Positions 1 through 5,169 of a DNA stretch of 9,340 nucleotides are shown in pieces. Numbering within the stretch: the first letter of the stretch is position 1; every line of letters starts with the position of its first letter. A program made the position numbers and the translations under genes. The notes below the pieces were generated by a model, which saw nothing but the letters and a program-made list of their open reading frames with translations, did no database searches and was not told where the DNA came from. This stretch comes from Candidatus Krumholzibacteriia bacterium (GTDB lineage: Bacteria; Krumholzibacteriota; Krumholzibacteriia; LZORAL124-64-63). The stretch lies in contig JAQULN010000081.1 of NCBI GenBank assembly GCA_028718575.1, forward strand, positions 1-9,340, written 5' to 3'.

Positions 1-2734
1 TGACGAGCACCGTGTTGCGGGGTTCCTGGTCGAACCAGAGACCGGGCCGCAGCGATGAGTCGAAACGGTCCGGATCGGCTTGGCCGTTGCGCCGGTCGAA
101 GCTCATGCGCCCGTGCGACCAGACCACGTAGAGCGTCGAACCCGGGCGATATTCCCAGCGGTAGACGAGGTTCAGATTCAGCGCGGCGTAGGTGAAGTCG
201 AAGGCCCGCGCGTCTAGGTCGTATGGCCGCAGGTCGCGGCTGTCAGCGCGCGCGAGGTAGCGCGGATCGGCGTAGCGCCCCGCGGTCAGATAGGGCTGGA
301 GGTAAAGCTCCAGCGATGTGTCGCGATTGGGCAGCCAACCCGCGCGCAGCGTGGCGTCCAGCACCTGCTGATCGAGACGGCCGAAGACGTAGGCGACGCC
401 GTCGATGCCGATCTCGCTGTCGGCGCGGTTGGTGAGCCAGTGAGCGTCTTCCTCGCGATCTTGATAGTTCGCCGACAGACGCAGGATCAGATGCCGGCCG
501 GCGTTCCAGCGCAAGGTATAAGTCAGCGACCATTCGCGGCTGTCGAATTCGTTGATTGCGCCGTTGAACTGCAGCGCATGGACCACGTCGCGCCGCCAGT
601 CGGACTGGACTTGTGCGAAGGCCCAGACGTACGCGGCCGTGGTCATCAGCGGCCCCGACCGGCCGTCGAAGCGGCGGGTGTTATGCTTCGACGTGCCGGT
701 GAAGCCCCTCTCGATGCTAAGGCCCAGCTCCTGGAAGTCGTGCGTCTGGTTGTAGCTGTCGAAATAGAGATAGGTGGTTTGATGATGGCCGCGGCCGTGG
801 CGCCAGGCATCGCCGGCGCCACCGGCGGCCGCGCGCGTCTGTTCGCCGTAGAACCAGCTCCGGTAGATCTGCAGGTACTGGTAGGACGTTTTGAATAGAC
901 TGCGGTTGCCTTCGGCGTCGTAGCGGTACTGCAGCCAGGCGCGCGAAGTGATCTCGTCGTTGGCTTGCAGAAAACCGATGTCGTTGGGGTCGAAGCGGTC
1001 GCTCTCCCAGGTGCCCTGCAACGCCGCGCGGATCTTGCCCGCTTTTTTCCGCAGGTTCAGGCTGCCGGCCGTGCCGTAGATGGGATCGTGGGGGATGGTC
1101 GGGTCGGCGGCAATCGGATGCGGGTCGACGACCGTGCCGACGGCGCTGCCGTCGATGCCCCACGCCTTGTCGAGCAGATTGAACTCCCAATCGACGCCGC
1201 CGCTGTAAGCGTCGCGGCGTTCCTGGTGATCATCGGGGAGGCTCGGTTCCGGGCGGCCAGCGTCGCGACGCCAGACGCCTGTGCCCATCAAGCCCACGCG
1301 ATGGTTGCCGCCGGCCATGTCGCGAGCCAGCCGCACGACGGCGTAGCCGGTCTCTTGCTCGCCGCGGCGTAGAGGATTGTGAATGCGGTCGGGTGCGGTG
1401 ACATCGGTGTAGGCGCCGAGCGCAGCCACGGTCCAGCGGCCGCCGAGCTTACCGGTCAGCTTGCCGGCCGCGCGGATGCGGCTGCCCGACTGATCGGCGC
1501 CGATGCGACGCGAGTAGAAGAGATTGAACTCCGGGTGGGTGAAGAAGCGAGCGCCCTCGACGAAGAAGGGTCGTTTTTCTTCGTAGGAGGTCTCGAAGGG
1601 CGACAGGTTCAGGAACGCGGGGTCGGCCTCGACCTGGCCGAAGTCGGGTTGGAAGGTGGCCTGCGCCGTGAGCGCACCGGTGAGGTTGTACTTGAAATCG
1701 GCGCCCCAGTTCAGGTAACGGGTGAGAGCTTCGTTACGCTCGGCCGGATTCGACTCGTCGGTCAGACCGCCGGCCACGTAAGGCAGGACCTCGAGGGCGC
1801 GGCGGCTCGTGATGCCGTCCAGGCCGGCGAGGGTGCCCCAGCGGCTGACGAAGCCCGAGTCGTTACGGTCCCAGGTGGCCCAGCCGGTGTCTTCACCGCG
1901 GCCGTGCATCCAGCGATAGATCTGCAGGCCCCAGACCATCGACGCGGCGGGGCGGAAACGTAGAGCTTGCAGCGGGATACGCACCTCGAGGTACCAGCCG
2001 CGTTCGTCCTCGGTGGTCTCGGCCTGCCAGACGGCGTCCCAGTCGGGGTCGCGGTCGCCGTCGTCGAACATGTAGTGGTCGACTTTCACGCCGTCGGCGT
2101 TGATGCGGAAGTTGTAGCCCGTCAGACGGTCGAGGTAGGGGTCGAGGTAGATGCTGATGAAGTCGCTGCTCTCGATGGTGTCGCGACGCGAGAGGCGGCG
2201 CGCAACCAGCGACATGTCGTCTTCCCAGCAGGCGAAGGCGAAGTAGAGGGCGCGGTCGTCGTAGGCCACCTTGAAGACCGTCGGAACCGTGGCCTCGCCA
2301 CGCCGCTGCGGTTCGTGCTGGAGGAAGCCGAACCCGGTCTCCGCGCGCGCCCAGACGGCATCGTCGAGGCGGCCGTCGATGACGATTTCTTCGCCGGGCG
2401 CAAGACGCGCGGCGTTGATCTGCGGCCGGTCGTGGCGCCGGCCGTCGGCGTGGGCGGGGTAGAGGGGGCCGTCGCCATCGGGGGCGAAGTGGGCGAGGAA
2501 AGCGGCGGGGCGGTTGGGGCTCGCGGAGGCGGCGCGCGGGAGCGTGGTCTCGGCGAGCGCGGCCAGCGACGGTGCCATCGCCAAGGCCACGACCAGGACG
2601 GCTACGCGGGCGGCCGATACTCCTCTTTCGGATCCAGGCGGCGGCGTGTCGGGCAGGTCACGTTCGTCGGATACACCGCGCCGGTCGCGCAGAACACGTA
2701 TGTCGCGCAATCGGCTACTAACCTGGCCGGGCAT
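1..2734 (-). CDS. CBM9-like/DUF5916 predicted outer-membrane beta-barrel protein (C-terminus cut by window edge)
   Basis: The minus frame is open for 911 codons, from ATG at 2734 to the left edge. Seen: a hydrophobic segment at about residues 44-60 (VAVLVVALAMAPSLAALA) followed by small residues, which fits a signal peptide. At about 115-310 there is a CBM9/DOMON-like domain, beginning EEIVIDGRLDDAVW and including YLDPYLDRLTGYNFRINADG and MFDDGDRDPDWDAVW. From about 320 to the end come alternating polar/aromatic strands typical of the DUF5916 barrel, with ATFQPDFGQVEADP and KRPFFVEGARFF. Family knowledge: these are outer-membrane proteins of unproven function, sometimes annotated as carbohydrate-binding family 9 proteins; the ligand is unknown. 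The last visible residues (FDQEPRNTVLV) resemble the family C-terminus, so only a few codons are probably missing. The start is uncertain. ATG 2734 is preceded by GCGAGG and gives a long 43-residue n-region. The next ATG (2578) lies inside the hydrophobic core and would destroy the signal peptide. The upstream aminotransferase gene has the same orientation but is 193 bases away, so it is not obviously an operon partner. Confidence 0.9.
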   Translation of the reverse strand, partial: MPGQVSSRLRDIRVLRDRRGVSDERDLPDTPPPGSERGVSAARVAVLVVALAMAPSLAALAETTLPRAASASPNRPAAFLAHFAPDGDGPLYPAHADGRRHDRPQINAARLAPGEEIVIDGRLDDAVWARAETGFGFLQHEPQRRGEATVPTVFKVAYDDRALYFAFACWEDDMSLVARRLSRRDTIESSDFISIYLDPYLDRLTGYNFRINADGVKVDHYMFDDGDRDPDWDAVWQAETTEDERGWYLEVRIPLQALRFRPAASMVWGLQIYRWMHGRGEDTGWATWDRNDSGFVSRWGTLAGLDGITSRRALEVLPYVAGGLTDESNPAERNEALTRYLNWGADFKYNLTGALTAQATFQPDFGQVEADPAFLNLSPFETSYEEKRPFFVEGARFFTHPEFNLFYSRRIGADQSGSRIRAAGKLTGKLGGRWTVAALGAYTDVTAPDRIHNPLRRGEQETGYAVVRLARDMAGGNHRVGLMGTGVWRRDAGRPEPSLPDDHQERRDAYSGGVDWEFNLLDKAWGIDGSAVGTVVDPHPIAADPTIPHDPIYGTAGSLNLRKKAGKIRAALQGTWESDRFDPNDIGFLQANDEITSRAWLQYRYDAEGNRSLFKTSYQYLQIYRSWFYGEQTRAAAGGAGDAWRHGRGHHQTTYLYFDSYNQTHDFQELGLSIERGFTGTSKHNTRRFDGRSGPLMTTAAYVWAFAQVQSDWRRDVVHALQFNGAINEFDSREWSLTYTLRWNAGRHLILRLSANYQDREEDAHWLTNRADSEIGIDGVAYVFGRLDQQVLDATLRAGWLPNRDTSLELYLQPYLTAGRYADPRYLARADSRDLRPYDLDARAFDFTYAALNLNLVYRWEYRPGSTLYVVWSHGRMSFDRRNGQADPDRFDSSLRPGLWFDQEPRNTVLV

Positions 2735-2927
2735 GTGGTTTGACCTCGCTGGCTGCCGGACTCGCTGGCCGCCGCCGGCGCGGCTGGGATCAAAGGCCGG
2801 ATCCTACGTGAAGGACCCCGGCTTGGGCGAGCATGTGATGACGTGAATACGGGTGTTCGGGGAATGGGTTGCGAGGGGAGGGTTGGGCGGATGACGGTAT
2901 CCGGCTGGACGAGCAGGTCAGCCGACC
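2735..2927. other. Intergenic stretch between aminotransferase and DUF5916 genes
   Basis: No convincing coding frame is seen in these 193 bases. On the minus strand it is the leader of the DUF5916 gene and the downstream region of the aminotransferase gene. It holds a 9-base direct repeat (2745-2769) and a weak imperfect hairpin at 2799-2818 (GGGTCCT/AGGATCC on the minus strand, 6-base loop, one G-U pair). The hairpin has no U-tract, so it does not qualify as an intrinsic terminator. No promoter matching the sigma-70 consensus is visible. Confidence 0.5.
2745..2769. repeat. 9-base direct repeat, 16-base period, just upstream of DUF5916 start
   Basis: CTCGCTGGC occurs at 2745-2753 and again at 2761-2769. 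On the minus strand the two copies of GCCAGCGAG lie 11 to 35 bases before the ATG at 2734, and the nearer copy overlaps the possible ribosome-binding site (GCGAGG). The repeat itself is certain. A role as an operator or translational element is a guess; in such GC-rich DNA a short duplication may be chance. Confidence 0.4.
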
Positions 2928-4103
2928 CTAAGTGTGCTCGCCGCACTCCTCGCGCAGCGACGCGAGCCCGCGGGCCAGCGCGCCGGGGTCCGCGAGCAGG
3001 CTCACCACGAGGTAGCCGCGGTCGGGCAGATCGAAGAAGTGCCCCGGGTGCATCAGCACGCCGTGGCGCTTGACCAGCGACACGGCCAGCTCCTCGTCCG
3101 GCCGCGAACCCGGCACGCGCAGGATCGCCGACCAACCGCTTTCGGCGCGCAGGCGGCTGAGCGGCGATTCGCCGCCGGTCGCCGCCGCGAGCACGGCGAG
3201 GTTCGCGCGCATGCGCTGCGTGATCGCAGCGCGGATTGTGGCGCCGATGGTCATGAGCGCCGGCAGCGCCGCCTGCACCGGCGTGCCGGCGGAAAGGTAA
3301 GTGTCGGCGACGATCTCCAGGCGCTTCGCTGCCTCTTGCCGCTCCGCCGCGGGGCCGCTCACCGCGATCCAGCCGAGCTTGTACTGCGGCAATCCGAGGC
3401 TCTTGGAGATCCCGTTCAACGTGAAGGTCAAGCAGCGGTGTTCGCCCGCCGTCGACGCCGGCACCGGCGCTGCGGCCGCGTGGGGATAGTCGCGGAAGAC
3501 CTCGTCCACCACCAGCGTGAGACCACGCTCAGCGCAGAACGCGGCGAGCGCGCCCCGGTCGTCGGCCGCGAGGTAGACGCCGGCCGGATTGTGCGGCGCC
3601 ACCGCGATCACCGCGCGCGTGTGCGTGGTCGCCGCGGCGCGCAGGGCCGCCTGGTCGATCTGCCAGCCGCCGGCGTACCGGAGCGGATACGGCACCGGCC
3701 GCGCGCAGGCGAGTTGCAACAGGTAGTCGAAGAGCGGGTAGCTCGGCACCGGCACGAGGACCTCGTCGCCGGGATCGCAGAGCAGCGCGAGCACGTGCGC
3801 GTACGCTTCGCTGGTGCTGGCGGTGAGAAAGAGGTCGTCGGGAGCGACCGTCAAGCCCTCGGCGGCGTAGGCGGCGCACACCGCCGCGCGCGCCGACCGC
3901 AACCCGCGGGGCTCGGGCGCATAGGGCGCGCCGGCGCCGCGGGCCATGGCCTCGCGCAGGTCGTCGAACGGATAGTCGATCCCGCAGGCGGTCGGGTTGC
4001 TCACGGTGAGGTCGTCGAGCGGAAGGCCGGCGGTGCGGCGGTTGGCCACCGCGATCGCGAGCGCGTTCGGTTGTCGGGTCCAGGCGGTCCGCTGGGAAAA
4101 CAT
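2928..4103 (-). CDS. PLP-dependent aminotransferase, class I/II (fold type I), atypical subgroup
   Basis: 391 residues, normal for the family. Cytoplasmic enzyme expected to move an amino group between an amino acid and a 2-oxo acid; the substrate cannot be read from sequence. Motifs, counted from M1 = MFSQRT: SNPTACGIDYP (35-45) near the N-terminus; TASTSEAY (94-101), a cofactor-phosphate-binding segment; PHNPAG (170-175) with the pyridine-contacting Asn172; DEVFRDY (200-206) with Asp200, which pairs with the PLP ring nitrogen; NGISKSLGLPQYKLGW (230-245) with Lys234 as probable Schiff-base lysine and Lys242 where an arginine is commoner. C-terminal HPGHFFDLPDRGYLVVSLL (352-370) has no arginine where many relatives read R-I-S to hold the substrate carboxylate, so substrate choice may be unusual. 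ATG 4103 is chosen because AAGGAGAG precedes it; an in-frame ATG at 4169 would add a 22-residue tail with no family resemblance. Divergent from the secreted-protein gene at 4300. Confidence 0.93.
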   Translation of the reverse strand: MFSQRTAWTRQPNALAIAVANRRTAGLPLDDLTVSNPTACGIDYPFDDLREAMARGAGAPYAPEPRGLRSARAAVCAAYAAEGLTVAPDDLFLTASTSEAYAHVLALLCDPGDEVLVPVPSYPLFDYLLQLACARPVPYPLRYAGGWQIDQAALRAAATTHTRAVIAVAPHNPAGVYLAADDRGALAAFCAERGLTLVVDEVFRDYPHAAAAPVPASTAGEHRCLTFTLNGISKSLGLPQYKLGWIAVSGPAAERQEAAKRLEIVADTYLSAGTPVQAALPALMTIGATIRAAITQRMRANLAVLAAATGGESPLSRLRAESGWSAILRVPGSRPDEELAVSLVKRHGVLMHPGHFFDLPDRGYLVVSLLADPGALARGLASLREECGEHT

Positions 4104-4113
4104 GGACGGCAGG

Positions 4114-4121
4114 CTCTCCTT
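4114..4121 (-). promoter_or_regulatory. Ribosome-binding site of the aminotransferase gene
   Basis: The minus strand reads AAGGAGAG here. The AAGGAG core ends 12 bases before ATG 4103, slightly long spacing but the best Shine-Dalgarno match nearby. It decides the start at 4103 over the upstream ATG at 4169, which the site would lie within. Confidence 0.6.
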
Positions 4122-4171
4122 CGGTGATCGAGCTGGGTGACAATAGAGCGATCGCGAGCAACCGCGCACGG

Positions 4172-4193
4172 ATTAGTTTTTTGTATTGTATAC
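4172..4193. promoter_or_regulatory. AT-rich core of the divergent aminotransferase/secreted-protein control region
   Basis: The 196-base gap 4104-4299 separates two divergent genes. Its only AT-rich block is here (ATTAGTTTTTTGTATTGTA, then TACC). The minus strand contains TACAAT (4189 down to 4184), five of six matches to a -10 box, which would start transcription roughly 70 bases before ATG 4103. No good -35 hexamer stands at 16-18 bases on either strand. GTAT-TGT-ATAC (4183-4193) is a small inverted repeat that could be an operator half-site pair. Placement fits a promoter; the exact element is unproven. Confidence 0.35.
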
Positions 4194-4299
4194 CTGTGAG
4201 GACCAGGGGACCGACGCGCGACTCCAGACCGGCATGCGCTGACGTGGACGGCATGGACGCGAAACCGTGGTCCGGTGACGTGAATCAAGAAGGTCAAGC

Positions 4300-5109
4300 A
4301 TGAGATCCTATCTCGCTGCACTCTTCATGGCGACCGTGCCTGCCGTCATGTCCCACGCAACCGACTTCTGCACCATCGTGATCCGCCCGACGGACAAGTT
4401 GGTCATCATGGTTGGTCAAAACGGCGATTTCTCCCGAGTACTGAGTACGTCAGTGACTCTCTCGGAGACTTCCGCCGGGCTCTACGTCGATGACAATCTG
4501 GTGATTTCGCGCGTCCAGCCATACTCGCAAGAGGAGCTGGAAATCCAATCCCGTCACCCATCAGTGAGAGCCGCCGTTGCTGCGGGCGTTGATCTCCACT
4601 CGGCTGTCGTAGCCTACATGGAGACCCGCGAGGGCATATTCTACGAACTATACAAGCTGTTCAGAGAACATATCGATTCTCTGACGGGGCCGGAGATCAT
4701 TCCACTCGCCGAGCAACTTCTGGATAGGTTGGATCCCGATCGCGAGTACGTCGTAGGTTTCGAACCAGATCCAAGGGACAGCGACTCTATATACATGTAT
4801 TTGCCGGAGTTCTCGTGGATAGATGAATACGGTATTGAGCCTATTACGCCAATAACCGTCGACCGGTTTTCGTCGACGAGAGAACGTAGCGAGGATGGCA
4901 AATCGTTCATCACGCGAATCAATCCCTTTCTTGATTGCGAAAGATTGGCGGCGGTTGCGGCTACAGCCGCAAGTCTTGGCGCTGGGGATCGATTGATTTG
5001 CATCGTCATCGGCGGTGGATGGGGGGTAGACATCAACACCTATCTCAACGAAGACGCCATGTGGCGCAACGTCGAGGAGAGGAGAAGATTAGGTAGAAGA
5101 ACACGATGA
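4300..5109 (+). CDS. Secreted protein of unknown function, low-GC relative to neighbours
   Basis: 269 residues; I do not recognise the family. Seen: a short signal peptide (Arg2, hydrophobic 4-17, then SHA at 18-20, likely cut before TDFC), so the mature protein is probably exported; Cys24 is not in a lipobox. The mature part mixes predicted strands (TIVIRPTDKLVIMVGQ) and a helical middle (about 76-145, including HSAVVAYMETREGIFYELYKLF). An acidic/aromatic stretch follows (SDSIYMYLPEFSWIDEYG, 161-178), then a hydrophobic strand with a glycine-rich turn (RLICIVIGGGWGVDIN, 231-246) and a basic tail (RRRLGRRTR). Three cysteines: 24, 213 and 234. There is no TM helix after the signal peptide. AGAAGG ends 6 bases before ATG 4300, a good start. 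Base composition is plainly different (27/60 GC in 4621-4680, 33/60 in 4921-4980, against 44/60 in the kinase gene at 6541-6600), with AT-ending codons such as ATA, which suggests recent acquisition. It stands alone, converging on the kinase gene 60 bases away. Confidence 0.8.
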   Translation: MRSYLAALFMATVPAVMSHATDFCTIVIRPTDKLVIMVGQNGDFSRVLSTSVTLSETSAGLYVDDNLVISRVQPYSQEELEIQSRHPSVRAAVAAGVDLHSAVVAYMETREGIFYELYKLFREHIDSLTGPEIIPLAEQLLDRLDPDREYVVGFEPDPRDSDSIYMYLPEFSWIDEYGIEPITPITVDRFSSTRERSEDGKSFITRINPFLDCERLAAVAATAASLGAGDRLICIVIGGGWGVDINTYLNEDAMWRNVEERRRLGRRTR

Positions 5110-5169
5110 ATCGTCCGGAGATCGCCCGCTCAGTTCAGGTCATCGCTTGACACCCGCCCCGTCGCCCGG

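Noticed and set aside
1379..2743. Long plus-strand open frames (194 and 258 codons) opposite the DUF5916 gene.
   Set aside because: The minus frame gives a continuous, recognisable CBM9/DUF5916 protein through the whole stretch. The plus frames are Val/Gly/Ala-rich shadows.
2934..4127. Plus-strand 397-codon open frame opposite the aminotransferase gene.
   Set aside because: It is Arg/Gly/Ala-rich with no domain, while the minus strand carries a complete aminotransferase with its catalytic lysine and PLP-binding residues.
4955..4972. Perfect inverted repeat TTGCGGCT-AC-AGCCGCAA inside the secreted-protein gene.
   Set aside because: It lies mid-gene, coding for a run of Ala/Val/Thr (AVAATAAS), with no U-tract. 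Repeated GC-rich Ala codons easily give such a palindrome, and nothing ties it to a site or terminator.
4641..5039. Minus-strand open frame of 132 codons opposite the secreted-protein gene.
   Set aside because: The plus frame is longer, has a Shine-Dalgarno and a signal peptide. The minus frame has no recognisable domain and is Ser-rich, as expected of an antisense shadow.
5110..5169. Possible bidirectional terminator between the convergent secreted-protein and kinase genes.
   Set aside because: I looked for a stem followed by a T-run on either strand in these 60 bases and found none. Termination may be Rho-dependent.
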